Below, piece after piece: positions 1 through 8,335 of a stretch of DNA of 64,000 nucleotides. The position numbers and the translations under genes are program-made. Source of the stretch: Alistipes sp. (GTDB taxonomy: Bacteria > Bacteroidota > Bacteroidia > Bacteroidales > Rikenellaceae); the NCBI GenBank assembly GCA_020026335.1, contig JAHHQO010000004.1:62001-126000 (forward strand). The letters are read 5' to 3'. The notes beneath the pieces are model-generated. The model worked only from the letters and a program-made list of their open reading frames with translations. It had not been told where the DNA came from and did not search any database. Position 1 is the first letter of the stretch, and the number at the start of each line of letters is the position of its first letter.

Positions 1-44
1 TGCTTTTGCGAAAACACATAAGCACAACACCCATTCTTTTCCAT
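1..44 (-). CDS. Start of an unidentified gene, cut by the left edge
   Basis: An ATG at 44-42 on the minus strand opens a frame with no stop up to the window edge, beginning MEKNGCCAYVF. A GGAG sits a few bases upstream of the ATG, which supports a real start. It lies 24 bases after the stop of the upstream minus-strand gene, so it would be the next gene of the same operon. Only 14 codons are visible, so no family can be assigned. Confidence 0.45.
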   Translation of the reverse strand, partial: MEKNGCCAYVFSQK

Positions 45-68
45 ACTCCTTTCTTTTATGCTCTCCGA

Positions 69-650
69 TTATTCTGATATTTGATATTCGTGAATAGAAC
101 AGTATGCGTATTCATTTTCTTCTTTCCATTGCTTGACAATCGCATCGACATCCTGACGGGATTTGACTTGTATTTCGCAAATATCCTCCAGCCATTCATA
201 TAAACTTTTCAAATCTTGAAAATACTCGGTATAGTATTCTTCCTCCGAAGTACATACATCAACATAGTATTTGTCTGGAAAGTATTTACCCTCATTATCG
301 TTCGTCCAATACTCACACATGCCAGGCTCTTCCGACTGATAGAAATATCGCAGTGTGGGATATTTTTCACATACCATATCAAACATTTCGTTACAGGGAG
401 ACCACGCTGTTTCAGTATCGAATGTAAGTACCTCACCATTGAAGTTCAAGTTATCCCACGTTCCACGGCAATATATCTTTTCCCAACTTTCTCCGAGGGC
501 TTCTACAAGACACCCTAACCACGTAGTTCCAAAACCATTTTGAACAGACGGCTTCTGTCGCTCCTGTAACTCTGTCATCAATTCATAGAGATTTTTCAAT
601 TCTGTTGCGTTGCCTTCTATCGCATACGCTGTGCTGCACCAATTTGGCAT
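69..650 (-). CDS. DUF1281/YubB-like ferredoxin-fold protein of a mobile element
   Basis: A protein of about 193 residues beginning MPNWCSTAYAIEG. The Met-Pro-Asn-Trp-Cys opening followed by a short beta strand is the hallmark of the DUF1281/YubB (Api92-like) family, small ferredoxin-like-fold proteins common on plasmids and integrative elements; their biochemical role is not known. The frame stays open further upstream (to 803), but that extension crosses a repeated leader region and lacks family similarity, so I placed the start at the ATG at 650. The protein is acidic and rich in Trp, Tyr and Glu. Its neighbours (PcfJ, PcfK, relaxase) make it element cargo or housekeeping. Confidence 0.7.
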   Translation of the reverse strand: MPNWCSTAYAIEGNATELKNLYELMTELQERQKPSVQNGFGTTWLGCLVEALGESWEKIYCRGTWDNLNFNGEVLTFDTETAWSPCNEMFDMVCEKYPTLRYFYQSEEPGMCEYWTNDNEGKYFPDKYYVDVCTSEEEYYTEYFQDLKSLYEWLEDICEIQVKSRQDVDAIVKQWKEENEYAYCSIHEYQISE

Positions 651-689
651 AATCGTAAATTTTAATTTGTTAAACTTGTTTTTGTTTCC

Positions 690-900
690 CTTTGCTTGGA
701 AGCCTTCCGACTTCGCCACCGGGATATGTTTTATGTGCGTTAAAAACTGTGTTACAAGGGAGATAAGACAAGTAAACAAACAGGGAGTTAATGAAACACC
801 CAATTTCTGCTTACCGGAAATTGAGGAAAGTTGTCGTTAAGTCCGGCGATTTGTTAGCCTTAGCGATACTTGACATTCTCCCACAACAGTACCTTTGCAC
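690..900 (+). repeat. Leader module, copy A (imperfect direct repeat of 3668-3889)
   Basis: About 200 bases that resemble 3668-3889 base for base over long patches, including the shared stretch ATGAAACACCCAATTTCTG and a closing GTACCTTTGCA. Both copies lie just upstream of the first gene of a minus-strand gene group, and both encode a related mini-peptide on the plus strand. TACCTTTG (892-899) matches the Bacteroidetes -7 box on the plus strand. The role is unknown: a duplicated control leader or the scar of a duplicated gene are both possible. Confidence 0.6.
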
Positions 901-1054
901 CATAGAACAATCCCCTCGGCGTGGTGGTCGGCTCAAAGGAGAAAATTCAGATTATTATAATGGGTGGACAGTGGATAAAACAGAACCATATTTTAAGTGG
1001 TACCATAAGTGGCAAAAGTGGTTGTATAAATGGATGAATTTTATATCCGTTTAA
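791..1054 (+). CDS. Small ORF A, MKHPIS-type peptide
   Basis: An 87-codon frame whose first 40 or so residues match the mini-ORF at 3766-3897. Shared pattern: MKHPISxxxKLxKVVVKS, with Tyr-Leu-Cys near residue 35. Two Val codons in the shared part differ only at the third base (GTC/GTT), which hints at selection on protein. A GGGAG lies 4 bases before the ATG. The second half of the frame has no counterpart in copy B and may not be real coding. No known family is recognised. Confidence 0.35.
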   Translation: MKHPISAYRKLRKVVVKSGDLLALAILDILPQQYLCTIEQSPRRGGRLKGENSDYYNGWTVDKTEPYFKWYHKWQKWLYKWMNFISV

Positions 1055-1162
1055 CTTGTAACGGATCACATTTACACATTTATCCACTTGGGGATAAAGC
1101 TAAAACAGTACATCGCTACGGCTGTCAGCGTCAATCAGCGAGCAGCTGCAGCCGGCCGGATA

Positions 1163-1203
1163 CATAAAAGCCACCTGCTACATTGTATATCGTAACAAGT
1201 GGC
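1163..1203 (-). terminator. Probable terminator after pcfJ-like gene
   Basis: On the minus strand GCCACTTGTTAC and GTAGCAGGTGGC form a 12-bp stem (two G-U pairs) around a 10-base loop, followed by TTTTA. It lies 22 bases after the stop of the PcfJ-like gene and closes the PcfK-PcfJ unit. The rest of 1055-1225 shows no gene. Confidence 0.5.
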
Positions 1204-1225
1204 TGACGAAAAGAACAAAACAGAT

Positions 1226-2491
1226 TTATGCTGTCATACGTTTACGAATTTGCCGTGCGTTTTTCTGTACAAGTTGTATGATGCGGTCATGGTATTCTGT
1301 ATTTTGATTGCAAAGCCCTCTTGATTGCAGGACTTTGAAATTTTCAAGCGATACTTCAACGGTTTCAATACGTTTATCATCTATACGTGCAGAAAAAACC
1401 AAAGATTTGGGTTTGAGGTAGTATTCACATTGTCCCACACAATGATGTAAAGCATTTCCCTCTTTGTAATAATCATCCACACTCTCCAATACGCTGACCA
1501 CAATCACCCCATCAGTGAATGACAATCCGAAGAATTTGCCTTTCAACTCTCTGAACATTGCTTCGTTCTCCTGCGCCTTTTTTCGCTCGGCTTCACGTTT
1601 TTCTCGCTCTTGGATAACCCTTACCCTTTCTTGATAGCGGTCGTGTTCAGCTTTCAAATCCAATGGACAGACATAATGGGCATTGCGAATATCCTTGCCA
1701 CACCTTTCAAGCAAGCGGATGTAATCCACCCAAAGGGAAATATCGGATATGTGGTAATTGCTGCGCATGACTATCTTATAAGTGTTCCAATACAAATCGA
1801 AATACATAGAATGCTGCAGAAAATAGTTTAAATCCACCTTTCTTCCTGCCTTGAACATCGTTTCGGCTCTGCTGTCCTGCAACAAGGTTTCAATCAGCTT
1901 CGTTGGCTCAATCTCCGACAAAGAACCTCTCAGTCCGTTGCGCCTTAACTTGGTTGTGGCGGAATAATAAGGATAAACCTTGCAATCGGCAATCTGTCTG
2001 TAAACATTGTTGTCGTTCCGCAATTCTATATGATTGTCAAAGACAAAGCTGTCAAGATAGTAGCCGAGTGTACGCCTCAATGCTGTTACTTCTGTCTTGC
2101 CGTTATCATCTACCCAATAGCGGACTACCTCCATAGAATAAAAATCGGCTCTCTTGCCCTTGCGATAATGAGCTGTCAGAAGAAACACCCTCTGCACCTG
2201 TAAGCCGTCTTGGGTTGTCAGTATGGAGTAATAGGATTTGTCTTTATACTTACGCTGTAGGGTGTTGTGTATCTCCAAACTTGTACCGCAGTAAGGGCAA
2301 CGACAGGTCTTTTCTTTGGTCTCTCTCCATTGGTGTCCGCAATCCATACAGGTGGTCATACCGCTTTTAGTACGGAACGCATAATGGTTTAAACAATGGC
2401 GAAATGCCCATAATTCCTGCTTCTTTGTCAGAGGCAATAACCGCTCATTGGCGGTTACTACCTTGTGCTGTAATCTCGTTCTGGCTCTCAT
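1226..2491 (-). CDS. PcfJ-like protein
   Basis: A 421-residue protein of the PcfJ family, found on conjugative plasmids and integrative elements of Firmicutes and Bacteroidetes; its molecular role is unsettled. A zinc-ribbon-like Cys cluster (C48, C51, C65, C68) lies near the N-terminus. A charged helical linker around residues 290-320 precedes the family core, with the conserved ALHHCVGQ motif, a Lys-Ser-Leu-Val-Phe-Ser-Ala-Arg strand and a Leu-Gln-Ser-Arg-Gly motif near the C-terminus. The start codon overlaps the stop of the PcfK-like gene by four bases (ATGA), so the two are translated as a pair. Confidence 0.8.
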   Translation of the reverse strand: MRARTRLQHKVVTANERLLPLTKKQELWAFRHCLNHYAFRTKSGMTTCMDCGHQWRETKEKTCRCPYCGTSLEIHNTLQRKYKDKSYYSILTTQDGLQVQRVFLLTAHYRKGKRADFYSMEVVRYWVDDNGKTEVTALRRTLGYYLDSFVFDNHIELRNDNNVYRQIADCKVYPYYSATTKLRRNGLRGSLSEIEPTKLIETLLQDSRAETMFKAGRKVDLNYFLQHSMYFDLYWNTYKIVMRSNYHISDISLWVDYIRLLERCGKDIRNAHYVCPLDLKAEHDRYQERVRVIQEREKREAERKKAQENEAMFRELKGKFFGLSFTDGVIVVSVLESVDDYYKEGNALHHCVGQCEYYLKPKSLVFSARIDDKRIETVEVSLENFKVLQSRGLCNQNTEYHDRIIQLVQKNARQIRKRMTA

Positions 2492-2928
2492 AGTCCTAAA
2501 TCAAACAATGATGGTTGTGGTTTTTCTTGTTTCGTTGCTTTGGGTGTTGATATGGGTTTGTTGTTGCGCTGTCGTATCTTCCGCAATTCCTCGTCTTGAT
2601 AGGCTTTGAGTGCCTTTGCCCTTGCTTCGGCTTGCTCTTCGGAAGTAAGCTCTACCTTGTGGTTGACTATCACACCACAGTTGACGGCTTTGCCCACCTC
2701 GATATTCTCTTCATCATAATAATGAGTACAGAGCGAATAAACCTCATTATCGGTCATCCCACATCCGCCCTCTTTGCATATAGCCATTGCTTGATTAAGT
2801 ACAAACGTGATGCAATCATCCAAATTCTTGTTCTCTTTGGCATACGACACGGCAAAGAGTTCATCCCTTTTGGCTCTCTCGTCCAAATATGCCTTTATGG
2901 TCTGCTTGAATTGTTCTGTTCCTTTCAT
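2488..2928 (-). CDS. PcfK-like protein
   Basis: A 146-residue acidic protein matching the PcfK-like family, the usual partner of PcfJ. It starts MKGTEQFKQTIKAYLDERA and has a Cys-Lys-Glu-Gly-Gly-Cys-Gly loop, a central 'SLCTHYYDEENIEVG' region and a low-complexity basic C-terminus ending PSLFDLGL, which resembles a short clamp- or partner-binding tail (inference). Its stop overlaps the PcfJ start. The pair is a conserved signature of conjugative or mobilizable elements rather than of the chromosome core. Confidence 0.8.
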   Translation of the reverse strand: MKGTEQFKQTIKAYLDERAKRDELFAVSYAKENKNLDDCITFVLNQAMAICKEGGCGMTDNEVYSLCTHYYDEENIEVGKAVNCGVIVNHKVELTSEEQAEARAKALKAYQDEELRKIRQRNNKPISTPKATKQEKPQPSLFDLGL

Positions 2929-2936
2929 ATCGTCTG

Positions 2937-3128
2937 TTATTTTGCTTGATAGTAAATACTTGGCTCACTTGAAACATTGTAGATGTATGCTCCGCACCTT
3001 ACCAACAATGCCTGTTTCCCGTAATACAATCGCTTCATTCCTTTGACACTGCCTGTGTTATGGAAGTTGGGAAATCGGCTGATATTACAGAGTTCTCCTT
3101 GTTTTATGGTCATTCGTCGTGTCCTCAT
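2937..3128 (-). CDS. Small conserved-looking protein of the pcfK operon
   Basis: A 63-residue basic protein (MRTRRMTIKQGELCN...). It sits 8 bases upstream of the PcfK-like start and 4 bases downstream of the preceding gene, so it is embedded in a tight minus-strand operon; that spacing is the main evidence it is real. The pattern Gly-Glu-Leu-Cys-Asn-Ile-Ser followed by Gly-Ser-Val-Lys-Gly suggests a small beta-rich fold. No family or function is recognised. Confidence 0.6.
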   Translation of the reverse strand: MRTRRMTIKQGELCNISRFPNFHNTGSVKGMKRLYYGKQALLVRCGAYIYNVSSEPSIYYQAK

Positions 3129-3132
3129 AACC

Positions 3133-3618
3133 TTAGAAATGATAGTCTATCACTCCACCGATATACAGCAATGTCCTCGGCTCTAATTGGCTTACTATCC
3201 GCAGGAACTCGTAGGATTGTTCGGCTGCTCCGTTGATACACTGTTCGTCCATATAGAATTGATAGCTGGTGTCAAGCGGATTTTTGAGGTACTTTTCAAG
3301 TTGGTACACCTCGCCAATCCAAAAAGTGCAGTTTTCTGTGGTAACGGCTTTCGCCTTTTCTTGCAATGTTGCCACAAATTCCTCCTTCCATTTGTCCGCG
3401 CCACCGTTGTAGCGTATCGTGTCATCTGAAACAAGTTCAAACATACCTTTGGGCAGAATGTTGTTTATAAGATTGTCAATGTGGTATTTACGCTCTTCTT
3501 CGTCAATCTCCGAACAATAGTCGTAATAGTGTCCGTCTCCTTGTTCAAGGGTGCAGTCATTCAGAATGTTGTCCTTTAAGGGTTTCTCCTCTGTGATTTG
3601 AAAAATCTTGCTGTGCAT
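3133..3618 (-). CDS. Hypothetical acidic protein of the mobile element
   Basis: A 161-residue soluble, acidic protein with no signal peptide or membrane segment. It is the first gene of the run 3133-3618, 2937-3128, PcfK, PcfJ, with gaps of 4, 8 and -4 bases. Visible features are a Tyr-Tyr-Asp-Tyr patch, the segment ILPKGMFELVSDD and a C-terminal LYIGGVIDYHF. I do not recognise a domain. Its upstream region is leader module copy B. Confidence 0.65.
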   Translation of the reverse strand: MHSKIFQITEEKPLKDNILNDCTLEQGDGHYYDYCSEIDEEERKYHIDNLINNILPKGMFELVSDDTIRYNGGADKWKEEFVATLQEKAKAVTTENCTFWIGEVYQLEKYLKNPLDTSYQFYMDEQCINGAAEQSYEFLRIVSQLEPRTLLYIGGVIDYHF

Positions 3619-3667
3619 AATCTGTCTGTTTTAATCGTTGAACTTTTGTTTTTCTTTTCCCTTATTT

Positions 3668-3889
3668 TGAAACCTTTATCGGCTTTCTTGTCGGGATCTG
3701 AATTTTACGTGCATTCAGAGACTGTGGGAAAAGAGGGATAAAACAAGTAAATGACAGAGGAGTTGATGAAACACCCAATTTCTGGCAGGCAGAAATTGTG
3801 GAAAGTTGTTGTCAAGTCCACCAAGGCATTAGTGGAAACGACCGGTGAAACGGTACTTGGCGTTCCCTCACCACGGTACCTTTGCAAAG
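3668..3889 (+). repeat. Leader module, copy B (imperfect direct repeat of 690-900)
   Basis: The second copy of the leader described at 690-900. It contains the same ATGAAACACCCAATTTCTG core, a similar CGGGATnTG...TTTTAnGTGC upstream part, and ends in GGTACCTTTGCA (the TACCTTTG at 3877-3884 is a -7-like box on the plus strand). It separates the 3618 operon head from the terminator of the OmpA-type gene. Confidence 0.6.
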
Positions 3890-3897
3890 GAAAATAG
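3766..3897 (+). CDS. Small ORF B, MKHPIS-type peptide
   Basis: A 43-codon frame related to the N-terminal part of the ORF at 791. It is preceded by AGAGGAG, and an in-frame ATG 15 bases earlier (3751) could extend it to 48 residues. The peptide is basic (KLWKVVVKSTK) and ends RYLCKGK. Conservation of the reading frame in two diverged copies is the only evidence for coding. Function unknown. Confidence 0.35.
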   Translation: MKHPISGRQKLWKVVVKSTKALVETTGETVLGVPSPRYLCKGK

Positions 3898-4097
3898 AGC
3901 CGACAAGTGAGCCGAGGAGATTTAATAGTTGAAAATTAGATCACCTAGTGACACATTTTTCGATTAGAATTAAGTCGTTATATACAATCAGCCTATCGAA
4001 TGATATGTAGTAATGTACAAAGGTTTAATATGATTATGCTCTATTTTAATATGCTATTAAAACGTAACAAAAAGTATTACAACATAATATAAAGCAA

Positions 4098-4128
4098 GGA
4101 GAGCCGATCCATCACAGATCGGCTCTCC
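4098..4128 (-). terminator. Terminator after the OmpA-type gene
   Basis: GGAGAGCCGATC and GATCGGCTCTCC form a perfect 12-bp stem with a 7-base loop, 37 bases past the OmpA stop on the minus strand. The poly-T tail is weak. The AT-rich stretch 3898-4097 between this hairpin and copy B holds no gene I can support. Confidence 0.7.
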
Positions 4129-4165
4129 CTATTTAAATCATGAAGCAAAAAGTTTTTTCCGGATT

Positions 4166-5662
4166 CTATTTCATATAGAGCAATACTTTGGTATGCCGAT
4201 TGGCTTCGGCAGGATTGTAATCTGAGATTCCTCCCTTGCTGACCTTGGTTATCACATCAACTTTCAGTCCTCGTTTTACCAGTTCCGTGGTAATATAATC
4301 GGCTCTCGATACGCTTAATCTGTCGTTTATATCGGCAGTTCCTGTGGCAGCATCAGCCGCGCCTACAACAGTAACAGACAATCCGTATTTCTTTGCAACA
4401 CGTGACAGTTCATCAAGATTGACAGACTGTGACTTGTCTGTCAACTTCGCTGTGCCGAGTTTAAAGAAGAAATAAACGGGAGAACCGATGCACTCGTTGC
4501 CGGAGTTTATAAAGGACAGATAATCCGAGTGGTTATAAGTGGCAATGCTGTCTCCACCCATATTTGTCAATTCCTGAGCTTTGGCAAGATTGTCCGATTG
4601 GACTTCATTTGATTTTCCACAATCATCTACATTCACATTGGCAATTCCGGAACAAACCGCAAGGCTGTCATTGGCCAAAGGCGATTTGCCATCCCAACGC
4701 CTGTTCTTCAACCTTGCCCTAAGCGAGTTCAGTCCGCTGTAATCATTTTTAGGATAGCGGCGACTTAAATTATCACGATTATCAAACAGCCGGCTATACT
4801 TTTCAAGCAATCCTTCAATCTCCAAGATTTTCTTCAGTTCATTCAAGGTACGCATATCTCTGTCGTGTTGCCCAATGTACCTGCGATTGCTTTCCGACAG
4901 CACCGAAGCATATTCTGTCAGCCACTCGTTTTGCCGGATATAAGGAGTCGCATCCACGGATCGTTTCCATCCGATCTTACCAATCGTAAAAGACAATCCG
5001 GCGGAAACGGAAAGCATATTGTCGCCGAAGCGGTTGGCTTCCCCATATCCGTCAAAGCTCTGAAAAGTGGAAACATTGCCAATCTCCAGTAATGCCGTCA
5101 GCCGTTTGCAGATGCGATATCGCCCTTGTATTCCATAAGAAATGGCAAATGGGCTCTGATTGTTCTGAGGATTATACATCATACCAAGACCGACGTATGG
5201 AATGATGCCCCAACGTGGATTTTCTTTCTTTGCATACTGCCCGCCAAGGACATTATACATCAGGTCGGCGTGGAAATGATGATAGTCATTGGTAGCAAGA
5301 TTGCAGTCCTTAAACCGCCAACCTCCGTATCCGATTCTTGCCCCGATCTGTGGAGTGAACCATTTGCCGACTGATACGGATAACGATGGTTGTATTCGGT
5401 CAAACAAATCAGCACAGCCAATCGGTCTGCCGATGAAAGCACTTATGCCACCTTGCAGGCTGACGAACCAATTGCCGTTCCATGGTGAAGTTATCAGCAC
5501 TCCCTTGTGGAAAGTCGGCTCTATGGTTTGAAACATCAGATCCTTCTCCATATAGGATTCATAGTGTACACTATCCTGTGGAACAGGTTGTACATTCGCA
5601 CTCGCTTGCAATGTGCAGCATATTCCTGCCATTGCGATTACAAATACTATTTTACTTTTCAT
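4166..5662 (-). CDS. OmpA-family outer-membrane protein carried by the element
   Basis: A 498-residue protein with a signal peptide (residues 1-22, cleavage after AlaSerAla). An N-terminal barrel-like region rich in aromatic/Gly strands follows (about 45-235: 'GNWFVSLQGGISAFIG', 'PQIGARIGYGGW'), then a helical linker (about 250-330) and a C-terminal OmpA-like peptidoglycan-binding domain (about 395-498) with PVYFFFKLG, LxxLxxVAKK and the closing 'SVSRADYITTELVKRG'. It follows the relaxase gene by 55 bases on the same strand, so an outer-membrane anchor is co-transcribed with DNA-transfer functions. A role in mating contact or surface change is inference. Confidence 0.8.
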   Translation of the reverse strand: MKSKIVFVIAMAGICCTLQASANVQPVPQDSVHYESYMEKDLMFQTIEPTFHKGVLITSPWNGNWFVSLQGGISAFIGRPIGCADLFDRIQPSLSVSVGKWFTPQIGARIGYGGWRFKDCNLATNDYHHFHADLMYNVLGGQYAKKENPRWGIIPYVGLGMMYNPQNNQSPFAISYGIQGRYRICKRLTALLEIGNVSTFQSFDGYGEANRFGDNMLSVSAGLSFTIGKIGWKRSVDATPYIRQNEWLTEYASVLSESNRRYIGQHDRDMRTLNELKKILEIEGLLEKYSRLFDNRDNLSRRYPKNDYSGLNSLRARLKNRRWDGKSPLANDSLAVCSGIANVNVDDCGKSNEVQSDNLAKAQELTNMGGDSIATYNHSDYLSFINSGNECIGSPVYFFFKLGTAKLTDKSQSVNLDELSRVAKKYGLSVTVVGAADAATGTADINDRLSVSRADYITTELVKRGLKVDVITKVSKGGISDYNPAEANRHTKVLLYMK

Positions 5663-5717
5663 CCGTTTTCTATTATTATAGATTTCACATTCAATACAGG
5701 AAACTACCTTTTGCCGA

Positions 5718-7169
5718 TTATCGTTTCTGTTTTTTGCCGGAAGCTGGACGCATCATCTTGCTTGCCATCATCATACACCGTCTTGCCCAGATCCGGTTAT
5801 CCTCATCTTCATCCCGTCCCCATTTGAGATCACAGGAACTTCCACCACCGCCATGCGTTTCGGCAAATGTGGTGGCATCATTGACCATACCGAGAAACAG
5901 AAGCGTGGCGCAGTGCATCACATCCGATCCTTGCTCTGTCAGGCTTTGTAATAATGAACCGTCAAATCGGGACTGTTCGGAAAATTCCATTTCTTCCAAT
6001 CGTGCCGAGTGTCCCCTGACCAATGTCTCCAACATTACATCTTTGAGCAGCACATCCACGTTGGAGTGGATTTCACGGCTGTACTCATAGGCTTCGCCTT
6101 TTAGTTCTTCCGTGCGCTCACCAATGGCATCCATGTCTCTTTGAAGAGTTTCCAGCTGTTGGTCTGCTGTCCGTAGCTTATCCTGCTTGTCTTCCAGTTT
6201 AGTTTGGATAGAAGCCAGTTCTTTTTCCAACTGCTCCCTCTCGGCTATAATGGCCGCTGTATCTCCCTGATGGGATTGAAGGGTGCGTTCCAATGCTGAC
6301 AATTGGGATTCCTTTTCCGCTTTTGCCTTTCTGAGGTTCTCCACCATTGCAGTCAAGCCTTTCACCCTGCGTTCTGCCATCCGGATGTCCGAATGGAGAG
6401 AGGAAAGGACTTCCTGATGTCGGACGATCTGCTGCTCAATTGTTGTACACTCTTCCGATAGCATACGGCGGTATTCTTCGGTAGTGCGATGTTTTGCGCC
6501 GGTCTCAGATATACAGCTACCACGTGACATTCCCCAACGCTTGTTCACTTCTGAAAAATCGCTATGCAACTGTTTCATCCTTGCACTGAACTCGTACTTG
6601 TCCTTTCCTGCAAATATCTGCTTGTATGCAAACTTGCCGTCACGGATTGGCAACAAAGTACAATGCGCATGGGGATTCAATTCATCCATGTGTACAATAA
6701 AAGCTGCAATGTTCTCCTCGCCATATTTGCCACAAACGAATGAATAGACATCCTTGGCCCATTCTTCAATATCCTTACACCTCTCGACATGAGAGTTGTC
6801 TGCTCCCTTATCAAAATTTACAATCTGATTGCCGAAAGCTATTGCATGCATACGTTCACGCGAGCCTCCAAAAATAAAATTGACCACCGTGCGGAAACGT
6901 GGCTCTGACAAACCTGCATTGGGGTCTTTGATTCCTCTCGCCAACAAATTATCGGACATCCTTTCCGGGATGCTTCGTGTCTTATCTATCGGGCAGATCT
7001 TGCCTGCCCTTATTTCAAAATTCAAATGTTCTCTTGTCGGATCATAGTTCCCGACTGACATGGCACGTTCCCAGCCTTTTTCCGTCCACCTGCGTTGGTG
7101 TTCATTGCTTTGTGCTGTGGTCATGCCTTTTGATGGTCGGAAATCCATCACCTGCTTTGCATTTGCCAT
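5718..7169 (-). CDS. MobV-type relaxase (Mob/Pre family)
   Basis: A 483-residue relaxase that would nick the element's oriT and pilot the strand in conjugative mobilization. Residues 1-200 carry the Mob_Pre signatures: NYDPTREHLNFEI (41-53) and the metal-binding histidine motif H160-M-D-E-L-N-P-H167-A-H169. Residues about 235-370 form a long coiled coil. The C-terminus is basic (ASGKKQKR). The gene starts about 90 bases downstream of a run of inverted repeats that fits an oriT. MobV relaxases usually borrow the transfer machinery of another element, which fits the lack of transfer genes here. Confidence 0.9.
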   Translation of the reverse strand: MANAKQVMDFRPSKGMTTAQSNEHQRRWTEKGWERAMSVGNYDPTREHLNFEIRAGKICPIDKTRSIPERMSDNLLARGIKDPNAGLSEPRFRTVVNFIFGGSRERMHAIAFGNQIVNFDKGADNSHVERCKDIEEWAKDVYSFVCGKYGEENIAAFIVHMDELNPHAHCTLLPIRDGKFAYKQIFAGKDKYEFSARMKQLHSDFSEVNKRWGMSRGSCISETGAKHRTTEEYRRMLSEECTTIEQQIVRHQEVLSSLHSDIRMAERRVKGLTAMVENLRKAKAEKESQLSALERTLQSHQGDTAAIIAEREQLEKELASIQTKLEDKQDKLRTADQQLETLQRDMDAIGERTEELKGEAYEYSREIHSNVDVLLKDVMLETLVRGHSARLEEMEFSEQSRFDGSLLQSLTEQGSDVMHCATLLFLGMVNDATTFAETHGGGGSSCDLKWGRDEDEDNRIWARRCMMMASKMMRPASGKKQKR

Positions 7170-7251
7170 ATTCTCTTTTCTTATTTTCGGACATCCTATT
7201 TTGCCCCAGCTTGCTGCTCATCCGGGACCTCTCCCGATAGCTTTATGTTAT

Positions 7252-7360
7252 TGGGGGATTAGGCTACCCCTACTTCCCTTTGTTTGGTCAACGTGCAAGC
7301 ACTGCTGCACGCTTGGAATGGCAAGCCTATAAGCGTAGGACATCACGGCTTGTCCGTGAT
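7252..7360 (-). other. Candidate oriT: inverted repeats upstream of the relaxase
   Basis: Three inverted repeats lie in the 230-base gap upstream of the relaxase: GGGG-ATTAGGCTA-CCCC (7254-7270), CGTGCA-AGCACTGC-TGCACG (7292-7311), and a perfect ATCACGG-CTTGT-CCGTGAT (7342-7360). MobV oriTs typically lie directly upstream of mob and contain such repeats beside the nick site. I cannot pinpoint the nic dinucleotide. Confidence 0.5.
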
Positions 7361-7399
7361 TGTACAATTGGGAAAGACTTACTACAACAGTTGTGAAGC

Positions 7400-8251
7400 C
7401 TATAAAAGGTCTGAGTTATGCTCCTGGTATTTCGCCAACAGGGCCTTGAACGGTTTACGGAGGGTAAGCAACATCTCTTTCTCACCGGAGTCATCGTCGG
7501 CAGCTTCCTCTTCGTCAAGTAAAATCATCTTAGCGGTCCTCCTTGATGTCTCCAATAACGAAGACCATTCTCCACCCAATTGGCACTCAAAAAAGTCTAT
7601 AAAAGCTGACGGGTTATCAAAGCGTGAATTTCGTATGGTGTGCTTCAATGCAGCCACGGCTATACGCTCGGCAAGTTCTTGGGTGAGTTCATCACAAGCA
7701 GTCAGACATACCGTAGCCTGATTTATCAATGAAGCAATGTCCGACGGATCGGCTTCCGGTTCTATACGTTTTTCATAGTATTGTTCACAAACATCACCCA
7801 TCTGTGAGTCTGTCAAATTGCCGGTTATCCATTTGGATAGGGCGGCATCAAACTCATCGGCAGGTCGAATCATGGATTGACCATTATAAGAGGTAGTAGA
7901 ATTGCCAATGCCGGTTTTGTTGAACACCATTGTAATGACCACACTCTTGGCAAAGCGTGTACGATGTATATGCCCCATATCCTCCAACTTGTCGAGGAAT
8001 GTCCTGACGGTAGCTCTGTGCCAGTGCCATTCCGATGCAAGGTCAGAAATGGTTACATGGCATTGGTCTACCTGCAACACGTATTCGTGATTTTTCAGGA
8101 AAGGAACTACAAATCCTGTCGCACACTTTTCCAACAGGTCGTAGTAAGCACCGGTCTTAGTCTTCCGTTCTCCGACTTTCTCTTTGAGGTAGTCGAAAAG
8201 TTCCATATCCGCCAATATCTGATTGGCGCATCTATTCTTGTCTTTCGTCAT
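7400..8251 (-). CDS. Winged-helix protein upstream of the relaxase (replication or mobilization accessory)
   Basis: A 283-residue soluble protein. Residues about 65-110 (ISDLASEWHWHRATVRTFLDKLEDMGHI) read as a winged helix-turn-helix. A linker with Gly-Ile-Gly-Asn-Ser-Thr-Thr follows, then an all-helical C-terminus ending in an acidic Glu-Glu-Ala-Ala-Asp-Asp-Asp stretch. It is separated from the relaxase by the oriT-like region. Such proteins recur beside relaxases in Bacteroides mobilizable elements; whether it binds oriT, controls transcription or starts replication cannot be told from sequence. Confidence 0.65.
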   Translation of the reverse strand: MTKDKNRCANQILADMELFDYLKEKVGERKTKTGAYYDLLEKCATGFVVPFLKNHEYVLQVDQCHVTISDLASEWHWHRATVRTFLDKLEDMGHIHRTRFAKSVVITMVFNKTGIGNSTTSYNGQSMIRPADEFDAALSKWITGNLTDSQMGDVCEQYYEKRIEPEADPSDIASLINQATVCLTACDELTQELAERIAVAALKHTIRNSRFDNPSAFIDFFECQLGGEWSSLLETSRRTAKMILLDEEEAADDDSGEKEMLLTLRKPFKALLAKYQEHNSDLL

Positions 8252-8335
8252 TTCTGTTGATTTTTAATTTGACTATCTGTGGATTCGAGTCCACTGCCAC
8301 TATCCACTTATTCATGGCAGCATTGCATGATGATG

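Noticed and set aside
651..803. Longer N-terminus (51 residues) of the DUF1281/YubB-like protein
   Set aside because: The extension lies in the repeated leader module and the family starts at MPNWC.
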